From positions 1-41,763 of the forward strand of contig DISF01000040.1 of assembly GCA_002421985.1 (NCBI GenBank): DNA of 41,763 bases. Direction: 5' to 3'. This DNA comes from Roseovarius sp. UBA6217. GTDB lineage: Bacteria > Pseudomonadota > Alphaproteobacteria > Rhodobacterales > Rhodobacteraceae. Every line of letters begins with the position of its first letter. Position 1 is the stretch's first letter. Made by a program: the position numbers and the translations under genes. Of this stretch, positions 24,678 through 33,681 are shown one piece after another. The notes below the pieces were generated by a model. It did not search any database. It was not told where the DNA came from and saw only the letters and a list, made by a program, of their open reading frames with translations.

Positions 24678-25762
24678 CCGAAATGCCTCGCCTTGCGGCG
24701 CATGGCATCGGCAAAGCGGATCGACGCCGCCACCGCGCGGTAGTGACGCGGGTCGATCTCCTGGCCGATTTCGGTCTCGGCATGGAGCGCGCGCGCCACC
24801 GGCGGATCGTGATGCACCGGCACGCCGTTTTCATGCGCAAGCGCGCGGATGCGCAGCGCCACATGATCGACCCCCTTGGCCACGCAAACCGGGGCCGCGC
24901 CCGGTGCCCGGCTCCAGCGCAGCGCCACGGCGTAATGGGTGGGGTTGACGATCACCACATCGGCCTTGGGCACATCCTCCATCATCCGCCCCGAGGCGAT
25001 TTCCAACGCCCTCTGGCGGCGCTGTTGTTTCATCTGCGGGTCGCCCTCGTGATCCTTGTGCTCGTCACGCATCTCCTTGTGCGACATCCGCTGACGGCGG
25101 GCATGATCGAACCGCTGCCAGAAGAAATCCGCCACGCCGATCAGCAGCGCGAGCACCATAACCACGGCCAGGAACGCGATCGCCATGCGCGCCATCACCG
25201 CCCCGATCTGCCCCGGTTCGGCATGGAGCGCGGCGGCCATGCGCGGCAATTGCCCGGCGAGAAACACCCCGAGCAGCGCGCTGAAGGCGATCAGCTTCAG
25301 GGTGCTCTTGGCAAATTCGAAAAGCCCGGTCGGCCCGAACTTGTTCTTTGCGTTCTCTATCGGGTTGATCCGCGACAGTTTCGGCTCGATCCTGGCCGGG
25401 GCGAAGACAAGGCTGCGCTGCGCCACCACCGCCACGAGCGCCACCCCGCCCGGCAGCACGAAGAACGCCGAGAGCGCCACCGCCACCCCCGCCAACAACC
25501 CGCCAAGCGCGGCCATCCCCGCGCCACCCGAGAAGACCAGCGGCGCGAGGCGGTCTGGCTGATCGAGCAGGCGCATCATCAGCGATCCGGCCGCATCGAC
25601 CGATCCCGCCCCCACCGCGAGCGACGCCAGCAGAAAGCCCGCATAGGACCCGGCGGTATTGAGATCGGCGGAGCGGGCGAACTCGCCCTTCTCGCGCGCC
25701 TTTGCGAGCTTGTGCTCGGTGGCCTCATGGGTCTTGTCGCTGTCATCGTGGTCCCCGGCCAT
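24674..25762 (-). CDS. flhB: Flagellar export switch protein FlhB
   Basis: 362 residues. Inner-membrane export component with four helices and a cytoplasmic domain that self-cleaves to switch substrate class. The autocleavage motif NPTH is at 273-276, cleaving after Asn273. N-terminus MAGDHDDSDKTHEATEHKLA then KAREKGEFARS is typical. Start set at the ATG at 25762, which overlaps the fliR stop as TGATG; the open frame extends upstream only as a shadow of fliR. Confidence 0.95.
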   Translation of the reverse strand: MAGDHDDSDKTHEATEHKLAKAREKGEFARSADLNTAGSYAGFLLASLAVGAGSVDAAGSLMMRLLDQPDRLAPLVFSGGAGMAALGGLLAGVAVALSAFFVLPGGVALVAVVAQRSLVFAPARIEPKLSRINPIENAKNKFGPTGLFEFAKSTLKLIAFSALLGVFLAGQLPRMAAALHAEPGQIGAVMARMAIAFLAVVMVLALLIGVADFFWQRFDHARRQRMSHKEMRDEHKDHEGDPQMKQQRRQRALEIASGRMMEDVPKADVVIVNPTHYAVALRWSRAPGAAPVCVAKGVDHVALRIRALAHENGVPVHHDPPVARALHAETEIGQEIDPRHYRAVAASIRFADAMRRKARHFG

Positions 25763-26535
25763 CAGCGCCCCCCGACCGGATCGGCGAGAAACCCGCCCAG
25801 ACCGGTGGCCCAGATGCCGATCATTGTCGGCGCGAGCAGAAACAGCAGGACAAGCCCCGCCGCCGTGATCGCGGGCGCGCCGACAAACACCACCATGAGC
25901 TGCGGCATGGCCCGGTTGATGACGCCAAGCGTGAGGTTGTAGAGCATCGAGGCGATCACGAAGGGCGCGGCGAGCGTAAACGCGAGGCCAAAGGCATGGG
26001 CCACGCGCGCGATGCCCCATTCCGCCACCCCCGCCGCCACGGGGGCAAGGCCGGGCGGGAACAGCCGGTAGCTTTCGATGGCAAACTCGGCAAGCCGCAG
26101 ATGCAGGCCAAGGATCATCGCCAGCGCCAGCGCCCCGCTCATCAGCAGATGCCCGATGGCGGGCATTGGCGTGACACTGGCGCCGCCGAGGATCTGCGAC
26201 AGCGAGGTTGATTGCGCGGCGATCGCCCCGGCGGTCTGCAAAGCCAGAACGAAGAGGCGGATACCAAGGCCGAGCATCAGGCCGATGGCGGTCTCGATCA
26301 TGATGAGCCCAGCGATAGCGGGGCCGGGCCGCGCCAGCGCGCCAAGCTCGGGCGCGAGCGCGGGCGCGGTGATGGCCGAGAGCGCGAGCGCAAGGCCCAG
26401 CTTGATGCGCACGGGCACCGTGTCCTCGCCAAAGCCGGGAAAAAGCGCAACCATCGGTGCCACCCGAAAGAAGACGAGCGCATGAAGCCAGAGCATATCC
26501 TGCAAAAAGGCAATCAGCGCCTCGATCCCGGTCAT
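25762..26535 (-). CDS. fliR: Flagellar export gate protein FliR
   Basis: 257 residues, about six membrane helices, core of the FliPQR export channel. Starts MTGIEALIAFLQDMLWLHAL and contains FFRVAPMVALFPGFGEDTVP, VRIKLGLALALSAITAPALA and LTLGVINRAMPQLMVVFVGA. The ATG at 26535 overlaps the flhA stop by 4 bp (ATGA). Upstream open frame ignored because it is antisense-type low complexity inside flhA. Confidence 0.94.
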   Translation of the reverse strand: MTGIEALIAFLQDMLWLHALVFFRVAPMVALFPGFGEDTVPVRIKLGLALALSAITAPALAPELGALARPGPAIAGLIMIETAIGLMLGLGIRLFVLALQTAGAIAAQSTSLSQILGGASVTPMPAIGHLLMSGALALAMILGLHLRLAEFAIESYRLFPPGLAPVAAGVAEWGIARVAHAFGLAFTLAAPFVIASMLYNLTLGVINRAMPQLMVVFVGAPAITAAGLVLLFLLAPTMIGIWATGLGGFLADPVGGR

Positions 26536-28613
26536 GCCGCCACCACCCCCACAAGCGCCGGTTGCGCCTCGACGCCGATTTCCTCGAACGACAGGACCGG
26601 CGCGCGGATCCGCCGGGCCGCGAGCGCCATCCGCAAGAATCGCCGCCGCTGGCTCGAGGTGATGACCGCCGGCGTGATCCCGCGCGCCAGTGCGGTGCTG
26701 ACCTGCTCTGCGATGCCAGTGGTGAGCGTGTTGAAAAGCTCTGGCGGCAGGGCCACGTCGGGGCGGCCGCGCTCTGCCTCGACCTGATGGGACAGGAACC
26801 GCTCCTCCCATTCCGGCGCGAGTTGAATAAGCGGCAGCGTGCCGTCGGGTCGCGTCAGTTCGGCCACGAGCTGAAAGCCGAGCCGCTGGCGCACATGTTC
26901 GCACACCGCCTCTGCCCTTGCATTGCCTTGCCGCCCCTCCGCCGCCGCCTCGATGATAAGCGGCAGGTTGCGGATCGAGACCTGCTCGGCCAACAAGAGC
27001 CGCAGCACACTGTGAAGCAGGTCCGGCGCGATGCGGTCGGGGATCATCTCTTCGAGCAGCTTGCGGTTGGCCTCGGCGCGGTCGCGATCGGCAAGGTTGA
27101 CCATCTCGTCGAGCAGGCGGCGCATCGCCTTCATCGTCAGAAGGCGGCTGAGATTGCGGCGGATGACCTCGAGCAGATGCGTCGCCAGCACCTCGCCGGG
27201 AGAAACCACCGTCGCGCCGCCAAGCGCCGCCCGGTCACGCGCCGACGCCGCGATCCACCGCGCGGGTGCCTGGTAGACCGGCTCGCGCACGGTCTCTCCG
27301 GGCGGAAGATCGGGGTGGCTCTCGGGATCGAGCACCAGAAGGTGATCGGCGCGCAGGCTCGCGCGGGCCTGCTCCACCCCGTGAATGCGGATCGTGTAGG
27401 TGCCAGGCTCAAGAGCGGGATCGTCGGTCAGGCGTATCTCGGACAGGATCAGCCCGTAGCGCGTCGCGATATGGCGGCGCATGTTGGCGATGCGGGCGTC
27501 GAGCCCCTCGCCGGGATCGAGCACCATATTGATGAGATCTGGCGCAAATTCGACATGGATATCATCGAGTTCCAGGATATCGCCCATTGTCGGTTCTGGT
27601 GCGGGCACCCCGGCGGTTGCCTCATCCGCCTGCGGCACGGCCACTGCCGCGCGCGCGCCGTAAAGGGCGACACCGCCAAGCGCAAGCCCGCCAAGGATGA
27701 ACGGCACGAATGGCAGGCCCGGCACCAGCGCGAACAGCACCATCAGCACGGCGACGGTGGCCAAAGCCGCGGGGTGGCGCACGATCTGGCTCGCGATCGC
27801 CGTGTCGGTGGCCCCGAGCGTGCCGCCCCGCGCCAGCAAAAGCGCCGAGGCGATGGAGATGACCACCGCCGGGATCTGCGTCACCAGCCCGTCGCCCACG
27901 GTGAGGATGGCATAGGTTTCGAACGCCTGGCCAAGCCGCATGCCATGGACCATCGTGCCCATGACAAGCCCCATCACGAGGTTGAGAAGGGTGATGAGAA
28001 GCCCGGCAATGGCATCGCCCTTGACGAATTTCGATGCCCCGTCGAGCGAGCCGAAAAACGTCGTTTCCTGCTGTTCGCGCAGACGCCGCTCGCGCGCCTC
28101 CTCGTGCGAGATCGCCCCCGCCGAAAGATCGCTGTCGATCGCCATCTGTTTGCCCGGCATGGCGTCAAGCGCGAAACGTGCGCCCACTTCGGCCATGCGC
28201 GTGGCCCCCTTGGTGATGACGAGGAAATTGACGATCAGCAACACGCCAAAGACGACCAGCCCCAGAAACACGCTGCCGCCCATGACGAAATTGGCGAACC
28301 CCTCGATCACGTGACCGGCGGCAGCGGTTCCGGTGTGGCCTTCACCAATGATCAGCTTGGTTGACGACACGTTGAGCGACAGGCGCAGCATCAGCGACGC
28401 CAGAAGGATCGTCGGGAAAGACGAGAAATCGAGCGGGCGCTCGATGAAGAGCGTGACGGTGAAGATCAAGATCGCCAGCGCGAAGGAGGCCGCGAGCCCG
28501 ATATCGAGCATCCAGGACGGCACCGGCAGGATCATCATGACGATGATCGCCATGAGAACCAGTGCCAGAAGCACCGTGGGCTGAAATATCTGCGCGCGGG
28601 TCAAACGCGGCAT
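26532..28613 (-). CDS. flhA: Flagellar export receptor FlhA
   Basis: 693 residues, the usual FlhA length. About eight N-terminal membrane helices, the FHIPEP signature region with LMLRLSLNVSSTKLIIGEGH, then a large cytoplasmic domain that docks chaperone-substrate complexes (VLATHLLEVIRRNLSRLLTM and LGFQLVAELTRPDGTLPLIQ). The start is the ATG at 28613 (MPRLTRAQIFQPTVLL); the longer frame upstream is an Arg/Pro-rich run through a 199-bp gap. Heads flhA-fliR-flhB-fliJ-like. Confidence 0.96.
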   Translation of the reverse strand: MPRLTRAQIFQPTVLLALVLMAIIVMMILPVPSWMLDIGLAASFALAILIFTVTLFIERPLDFSSFPTILLASLMLRLSLNVSSTKLIIGEGHTGTAAAGHVIEGFANFVMGGSVFLGLVVFGVLLIVNFLVITKGATRMAEVGARFALDAMPGKQMAIDSDLSAGAISHEEARERRLREQQETTFFGSLDGASKFVKGDAIAGLLITLLNLVMGLVMGTMVHGMRLGQAFETYAILTVGDGLVTQIPAVVISIASALLLARGGTLGATDTAIASQIVRHPAALATVAVLMVLFALVPGLPFVPFILGGLALGGVALYGARAAVAVPQADEATAGVPAPEPTMGDILELDDIHVEFAPDLINMVLDPGEGLDARIANMRRHIATRYGLILSEIRLTDDPALEPGTYTIRIHGVEQARASLRADHLLVLDPESHPDLPPGETVREPVYQAPARWIAASARDRAALGGATVVSPGEVLATHLLEVIRRNLSRLLTMKAMRRLLDEMVNLADRDRAEANRKLLEEMIPDRIAPDLLHSVLRLLLAEQVSIRNLPLIIEAAAEGRQGNARAEAVCEHVRQRLGFQLVAELTRPDGTLPLIQLAPEWEERFLSHQVEAERGRPDVALPPELFNTLTTGIAEQVSTALARGITPAVITSSQRRRFLRMALAARRIRAPVLSFEEIGVEAQPALVGVVAA

Positions 28614-28784
28614 CACGGGGCCCCTACGGTGAGGGCGGAGGCGGGTGGCCGGGCGGGTCTGCACCTGTCTGCCGGATGATCCCCGGCATCGGGTGCGGGC
28701 ACAGGCGGTCTTTTGCGGGGCATGAGATGTCCTTGGCTGTGCTGACCGGCGACGGGGCCGTGCCTTGATCTTGCGCGATGATGG

Positions 28785-28799
28785 TTGAGATTCGGTTAG
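28785..28799. promoter_or_regulatory. CtrA-like box upstream of flhA
   Basis: TTGA-N7-TTAG (28785-28799), about 170 bp upstream of the flhA start in the 199-bp gap 28614-28812. Its ATTCGGTTAG core (28790-28799) is identical to the core in the fliL/fliF gap on the opposite strand. Nothing else was recognised in that gap. Confidence 0.4.
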
Positions 28800-28812
28800 C
28801 CGGGATGCGGAC

Positions 28813-31131
28813 TCATCGCGGGGCAGGCTCTGGCGGCGGTGCCGCAAGCAGGCGCTGCATCGCACCACGAAGCGCGGCGCTGCGCTCGAGAAGCGCGCGA
28901 TGCGCGGCTACCCCGGACTCATCTTCCGCCTCGGAAATATCTGCATCCGCCGCCATGATTTCGCCAATCTCACGGATCTGCGGATCCGCCGCCTGTGCCA
29001 GGACCGCAGCCCGACCGACATGCAAGGCAGCCCGATCCGCGCGCCGCTCCTCGTCATGCGCCGCAAAGAGCCGCAACGCAGCGGCGTGATCGCCGAGTGC
29101 GGCAAGCGCTTCGGCGCGCAGCAGATCGACCTCATCCCCCGACAATCCCAGAAGTTCGCGTAACGCCTCGGCCGGGCGATCCTGCGCCAGTGCAATCCGC
29201 GCGCGAATCAGCTTGTGCGCCTCGCGGTCTGCGTCGGTCTCCGGTGTCTGGGGCGGCGCGACATGGCGGGCCGCCTGCGCCGGGAAACCCAGATCGAGCA
29301 GGCGGCGCGCGACGGCCAGTGACACCGGTGCATCAAGAGCATCCGGCGGAGCGACGCGATCCGCCATGATCGCGCGCAAGAAGGTGATGTCATCGCCGTA
29401 GGTCACCAGATACGTCGCCAGAACCGAGGCGAGCCGTGGCACTGCGGCGGCCCCGACCGACGGGCGCAGCCGCTCGAACTCGGTCAACGCCTCTTCAAAG
29501 GCCCCCGAGGCCGCAAGCGCCGACAGATACCCAAGGGTAAGCCGCTCGCCAAGCGGCGTGCCGCGATGCTCGAATGCGAGCGCACCGGCCAGTTGCGCAT
29601 CGTCAAAATCCACCGGAGCCTCGCGGGCGAGTGCGCTTTCGATCGTCTCGGCCAGCGCTATCCCCGTCTGCTCCGAATTGGTGCGGGTGATCTCGCGCAG
29701 GGTGGTTTGCGCGGTCTCGGGCTTGCCGGTTTCGCGGGCGAGCGCGGCGCGTGCCAAACCCTCCTCTGCCTCCGAGGGCGCATCGCCGCCGCGCATCTGC
29801 CGCAGGAGGGCATCGGCGGTTGCGTGGTGCCCGGCGCGTGTCAGCCGTTGCACGAGCGCCGGGCCCACGGCGCGCCGAACAGCGTCGGGCAACGCGACGA
29901 AGCTGCGTTGAAGCGCACGGTGGTCGAACACGGCCTCGTCGGGCAGGTCCGGCATCGCGAGGATCGCCCAGAGCACCGCCGGTTCGCCACAGCCAAGCGC
30001 GCCCGCAATGTGCGACCCGTCGGCAACAGACCCGGACTCGACAAGCGCGGCGAGTTCCCGCGCACCCGCGACCTCCGGCAATGTGGCGTCGAGCCAGCCA
30101 AGGATTTGGCGGGCCTCCATCCCGAACCCGTGATGGATATAGAGGCGTGCAAGCCGCAGGGCACTGGCCTCGTCCACGGCATCGAATTCGCCGAAAAGCG
30201 TGCTGTTGAGCCGCCCGACCTCGGAGGCGAACGCGCCCGTGCCACCCCAGGCGGCCACGTCGATATGCGCCACTTGCGGGCAGGTCCGCGCAGAAAGATC
30301 GGGGGGCGCGGTGCCGGTGATATCGCGATCCATGCTGGTGGCGGCGCGCAGCCCTGGCACGGCGATATGGCTTGCGGCCTCTTGTTGGGGCGGCATGGCG
30401 GGGTCCGGGGCGGTGGCCTGCGGCACGGGGGCCGCATCGGCGCGGCGCGGCGCAAGTTGCGCCGGCTGGTCCGTTGCCGGCGTGACAAGCCCTTGGCTTG
30501 CCGCGCGGCCAAGCTGTTGGCTCAGGGCCGCGCGCATCTGCGCGAGTGCGTCATCGGCGCCCGCCACCGAAGGAGCAACCGCCTGCGCGGGAGGCTGCGC
30601 GCTGATCCGCGGCCCCAGCCGCTCGGCCAGCGCGGCCCCGGCGATGGACGTGACAGGGGCCGCGAGCCCAGCCGACGCGAGGCGGCCCTCGTGCGGGGCC
30701 ATGACCGGGCGCAGGCGGGCGGTTGATGCGCGCGGCTCGGGCCGGGGGGCGGCGATGTCGAGCACCAGCATGTTGCCCGTGTGCCAGAACGGTGCCACCT
30801 CGCAGGCGCAGGCAAACTCCAACTCAAGCCGCCCATCCCCCGGTGCCGAGATCGCGCTCAGGCGTTTCCGGTCGATCCGGTCGAATACCGCCCCAAGATC
30901 AAAGCGCAGCCCTGCATTGTCAAAGATCACCGATACCCCGGCCTCGCGCGGCTCGATCTTCCACGGCGTGCGCGCGGGCAGGTCGATCACCAGCCGGTCA
31001 AAGCCGTCATGCGCCCCGGAGCGCACCGGCACCGTCTGTGCAGCGGCACCGCCCGCAATCGCCGCCAGCCACAGGATGGCGCATGTGGCAAGGCGGCACG
31101 CAAGGCGGGGATCGGGCCATGATCGGGTCAT
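28813..31131 (-). CDS. Large periplasmic protein coupled to motA (AMIN-like domain plus helical repeats)
   Basis: 772 residues, function unknown. An N-terminal signal (LATCAILWLAAIAGGAAAQ) is followed by a beta-rich segment, about 33-135 (HDGFDRLVIDLPARTPWKIE through FWHTGNMLVLDIAAP), that resembles an AMIN domain, a fold used to bind cell-wall material. A low-complexity Ala/Pro linker follows, then from about residue 290 a long helical region with repeat-like spacing (LARLYIHHGFGMEARQILGW; LVQRLTRAGHHATADALLRQ), probably TPR-type. Its ATG overlaps the motA stop, so it is made with the stator. Position recalls rhizobial motC, a periplasmic motility protein, but homology is not established. 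Confidence 0.7.
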   Translation of the reverse strand: MTRSWPDPRLACRLATCAILWLAAIAGGAAAQTVPVRSGAHDGFDRLVIDLPARTPWKIEPREAGVSVIFDNAGLRFDLGAVFDRIDRKRLSAISAPGDGRLELEFACACEVAPFWHTGNMLVLDIAAPRPEPRASTARLRPVMAPHEGRLASAGLAAPVTSIAGAALAERLGPRISAQPPAQAVAPSVAGADDALAQMRAALSQQLGRAASQGLVTPATDQPAQLAPRRADAAPVPQATAPDPAMPPQQEAASHIAVPGLRAATSMDRDITGTAPPDLSARTCPQVAHIDVAAWGGTGAFASEVGRLNSTLFGEFDAVDEASALRLARLYIHHGFGMEARQILGWLDATLPEVAGARELAALVESGSVADGSHIAGALGCGEPAVLWAILAMPDLPDEAVFDHRALQRSFVALPDAVRRAVGPALVQRLTRAGHHATADALLRQMRGGDAPSEAEEGLARAALARETGKPETAQTTLREITRTNSEQTGIALAETIESALAREAPVDFDDAQLAGALAFEHRGTPLGERLTLGYLSALAASGAFEEALTEFERLRPSVGAAAVPRLASVLATYLVTYGDDITFLRAIMADRVAPPDALDAPVSLAVARRLLDLGFPAQAARHVAPPQTPETDADREAHKLIRARIALAQDRPAEALRELLGLSGDEVDLLRAEALAALGDHAAALRLFAAHDEERRADRAALHVGRAAVLAQAADPQIREIGEIMAADADISEAEDESGVAAHRALLERSAALRGAMQRLLAAPPPEPAPR

Positions 31132-31997
31132 GCGGCATCCTGTCTCGTGGCCTTGAGCGCCTCTTCGAGATCGCCAAAGCCGGGGCGATTATGCGACGGG
31201 GTATTCTGGCGGCCCACCTCGATGCAGATATTGGCCGCGTGATTGTGCAGGTTGGCCACCAGAACCTCGCGGATAAGCTGATAGAAATGGGCATCTTCCT
31301 CGGTCACATCGCGCAGACGGGTGGCAAAGGGGCCGACGAACCCATAGGCGAGAAACACCCCCAGAAAGGTGCCGACAAGGGCCCCGCCGATCATCTTGCC
31401 GAGAATTTCCGGCGGCTGGTCGATCGAGGCCATCGTCTTGATGACGCCCAGAACGGCGGCGACGATACCAAGGGCCGGCAGCCCGTCGGCCATGGTCTGA
31501 AGCGCGTGGCTCGGAAGCAGCGCGTGGTGCTGATGCGCCTCCATGCGCTTTTCCAGAACCTCTTCGACCTGGTGGGGATCGTCATAATTCATCGAGGCCG
31601 AGCGCAGCGTGTCGCCAATCAGCGAAACCGCCTCTGGATCGGCGAGGATGCGGGGATAGCGCCTGAAAATATCCGACTCTGCCGGAGCTTCGATATGCTC
31701 CTCAAGGGCGACCGGGTTTTGCCGCGCGAGGCGAATCAGCGTGAACAGAAGACACAGCAAATCGCGGTAATCGTCGGGTTTCCAGCGCGGACCCTTGAAC
31801 ACCCGGCCCAGGCCCTTGAAGGTTTGCTTGATGGTGGAAATATCGTTGCTGATGAGAAAGGCCCCGATGGCGGCGCCGCCGATTATCATCATCTCGAACG
31901 GGGCGGCGTGGAGGATGATGCCGAACTTGCCCCCGGCGACGAGATAGCCGCCAAAGACCATGACGAAAACAACCACAATGCCAACGACGCCGATCAT
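31128..31997 (-). CDS. motA: Flagellar motor stator protein MotA
   Basis: 289 residues, four membrane helices and a cytoplasmic loop; with MotB it forms the ion-driven stator. Starts MIGVVGIVVVFVMVFGGYLV; ADGLPALGIVAAVLGVIKTM carries Pro174, equivalent to the essential Pro173 of E. coli MotA. MotB is not adjacent and not in the window. 72 bp after the motE-like gene; overlaps the downstream periplasmic-protein gene by 4 bp. Confidence 0.95.
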   Translation of the reverse strand: MIGVVGIVVVFVMVFGGYLVAGGKFGIILHAAPFEMMIIGGAAIGAFLISNDISTIKQTFKGLGRVFKGPRWKPDDYRDLLCLLFTLIRLARQNPVALEEHIEAPAESDIFRRYPRILADPEAVSLIGDTLRSASMNYDDPHQVEEVLEKRMEAHQHHALLPSHALQTMADGLPALGIVAAVLGVIKTMASIDQPPEILGKMIGGALVGTFLGVFLAYGFVGPFATRLRDVTEEDAHFYQLIREVLVANLHNHAANICIEVGRQNTPSHNRPGFGDLEEALKATRQDAA

Positions 31998-32069
31998 CGC
32001 CTTCTCCGTCCAGATGAGGTCAGCCCCATCATGCCGCCGACCGGTTAAGAAACCCTCACCACATGCCGG

Positions 32070-32642
32070 TCATTCGCTTGCGGCATTGCGCCCGGCAAGC
32101 ACCACGCTGAGCATATGCGCCGCCTCGGGCGACAGACCGGCCATGATCTCCGCCGCCGCATCGGGGCGCATCCGGGCGAGGAAGCCGGCAGCAAAGCGCG
32201 CGTCCATCTGCTCGAAAAGCGCCGCGGCCTGCTTGGGTTTCATGGTCTCGTAGACCCGTGTGAGCCGGGCGATGTCATCCTCGGCTGCGGTCTCGGCGAT
32301 GGCGAGCGTGCGGCGCAGCGAATCCTCGGCTGCTGCCAATTCCCCAAGTTTGCGCGTGATCTGCGCATCGACGAGGGCCAGCGCCTCGCGCCGATCGGCC
32401 AGCGCCGCCTCACCCTCCGAGAGCCGCGATTCGCGCGCCATCATCTCGTTGAGAAGCTGTTGCAGATCAGCAGGGGTTTCGCATTGCGCCGGGCTGTCCG
32501 GCGCGCGCGCGGTATCGCTCCCGCTGCGCGCCAGCGCATGGCCGACACCATCGCCAAGCCGCACCAGCGCCGAACCCAGAAGCAGCGCCGCGATCACCGC
32601 GAGCGTGCCGCGCGGGCGCATTCGTGTCCGCGTGCGGCTCAT
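32070..32642 (-). CDS. MotE-like protein
   Basis: 190 residues: one N-terminal membrane helix (LAVIAALLLGSALVRLGDGV), a coiled-coil (LNEMMARESRLSEGEAALAD then RREALALVDAQITRKLGELA) and a C-terminal helical domain with VYETMKPKQAAALFEQMDAR and MRPDAAAEIMAGLSPEAAHM, the MgtE-N-like pattern of MotE. In rhizobia MotE is a periplasmic chaperone of MotC, which fits the large periplasmic protein encoded after motA. Overlaps the preceding gene by ATGA. Confidence 0.75.
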   Translation of the reverse strand: MSRTRTRMRPRGTLAVIAALLLGSALVRLGDGVGHALARSGSDTARAPDSPAQCETPADLQQLLNEMMARESRLSEGEAALADRREALALVDAQITRKLGELAAAEDSLRRTLAIAETAAEDDIARLTRVYETMKPKQAAALFEQMDARFAAGFLARMRPDAAAEIMAGLSPEAAHMLSVVLAGRNAASE

Positions 32643-33031
32643 GTCGCGGACTCGCGGTCACGGGGCGCGCTGCGGCGAAAGACCGGACCGGCCTCGCTTT
32701 TCCCGGCCAGGGGCGGTGCGGGGCGCGGCTGTGGCTCTGGCACGGGCTCGGGCAGATCGTGCATCGCCGCAACCAGAAGCTCCAGCCGTTTGGCCACCGT
32801 CTCGGCGCGCTCGGTAAGTGCCTCGAGCGTGCGGCTTTCCGTCCCGGCGGCCCCTTGTGCGGCCCGCAAGGTGCGCGTGAGATCGTCAACCTGCGCCGAG
32901 AGCACCGCAACCGCGCCGCCAACCCCGGTTTCGAGATCGTTGAACCGGCTGAGCCTGCGCGCGAGGACATGACAGTAAAGCCCCGCCCCAAGCGCGCCTG
33001 CCACCAGCAAAATATCGGCAATGAGGTCCAT
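32639..33031 (-). CDS. Small membrane-anchored, Pro-rich flagellar-locus protein
   Basis: 130 residues. One N-terminal membrane helix (MDLIADILLVAGALGAGLYC), a helical, possibly coiled-coil cytoplasmic part (VAVLSAQVDDLTRTLRAAQG; LEALTERAETVAKRLELLVA) and a Pro-rich stretch near the C-terminus. The layout resembles the Caulobacter flagellar positioning protein PflI (DUF6468-type), but I cannot confirm homology. It lies 11 bp after fliL and overlaps the motE-like gene by 4 bp, so it belongs to the motor operon. Confidence 0.6.
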   Translation of the reverse strand: MDLIADILLVAGALGAGLYCHVLARRLSRFNDLETGVGGAVAVLSAQVDDLTRTLRAAQGAAGTESRTLEALTERAETVAKRLELLVAAMHDLPEPVPEPQPRPAPPLAGKSEAGPVFRRSAPRDRESAT

Positions 33032-33042
33032 ATCCCCTCCCT

Positions 33043-33555
33043 TCAGTTGAGCACGAATTCCATCACCAGCAGATCGTTGACGCGCGCCGCGCCCACCACC
33101 GCCTGCACCCGCCGCAACATCTGCGCGCGCAATCGCGGCAGCGCGGCGCTTTCCTCGAGATCGGCAAGGCGCAGCGCCCGCAGATAGGTGTTGAGCACAT
33201 CCACGATGCGCGGCATGACGCGGGTCACCTCCGCCGCCTCGCCCGCCGGCACTTCAAGCTCGGCGCGAAACCGCAGGTGGCGGCTTTGCCCGTTATCGGC
33301 AAAGGACACGATCAGCGGCTCGATCGGGACGTAAACCAGATTGCTGAAATCCACGACATGTTCGGCGCGCGCGCCGTCGGGCGTATCCGCGGCCTCTGCC
33401 CGTCGATCCGCCGCGCCGAATGGCAACAGCCCGGCCCGGACGCCATAGAACCCGGCCCCGCCCCCGGCCAGCGCCAGAATCAGCCCGATGACCAGCGGCA
33501 GCCGCGACGGCGCGGCGCGGCCTTCGGTATCGCCCATCTCTTCGGTCATTGCCAT
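33043..33555 (-). CDS. fliL: Flagellar basal-body-associated protein FliL
   Basis: 170 residues. Cytoplasmic N-terminal tail, one membrane helix (LPLVIGLILALAGGGAGFYG) and a periplasmic domain with FSNLVYVPIEPLIVSFADNG and LRFRAELEVP, ending VVGAARVNDLLVMEFVLN. FliL surrounds the stator and raises torque or stabilises it. First gene of the motor operon; divergent from fliF. Confidence 0.92.
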   Translation of the reverse strand: MAMTEEMGDTEGRAAPSRLPLVIGLILALAGGGAGFYGVRAGLLPFGAADRRAEAADTPDGARAEHVVDFSNLVYVPIEPLIVSFADNGQSRHLRFRAELEVPAGEAAEVTRVMPRIVDVLNTYLRALRLADLEESAALPRLRAQMLRRVQAVVGAARVNDLLVMEFVLN

Positions 33556-33603
33556 GATGCGGTCCTCTTTCTTGCGATGGCTTTCATCATAACCCTTCAG
33601 GAA

Positions 33604-33618
33604 CTAACCGAATGTTAA
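33604..33618. promoter_or_regulatory. CtrA-like box in the fliL/fliF divergent gap
   Basis: CTAA-N7-TTAA on the plus strand, that is TTAA-N7-TTAG on the minus strand (33604-33618). This is the best match in the window to the CtrA consensus. 49 bp from the fliL start and 64 bp from the fliF start, so it could control both operons. Confidence 0.5.
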
Positions 33619-33681
33619 GCCTGATGGAGGAAGGATGATCCCGACGACCGGCAGAAGGCCGATCATGAGGAGGCATCACCC

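Noticed and set aside
24026..25942. 638-codon plus-strand open frame opposite flhB
   Set aside because: Pro/Ala/Arg-rich without recognisable domains, and entirely antisense to flhB and the fliJ-like gene.
26457..28364. 635-codon plus-strand open frame opposite flhA
   Set aside because: Antisense shadow of FlhA, whose sequence is unmistakable.
31998..32069. CtrA site in the motE-like/motA gap
   Set aside because: Only one TTAA half-site (near 32043) with no partner at the 7-bp spacing.
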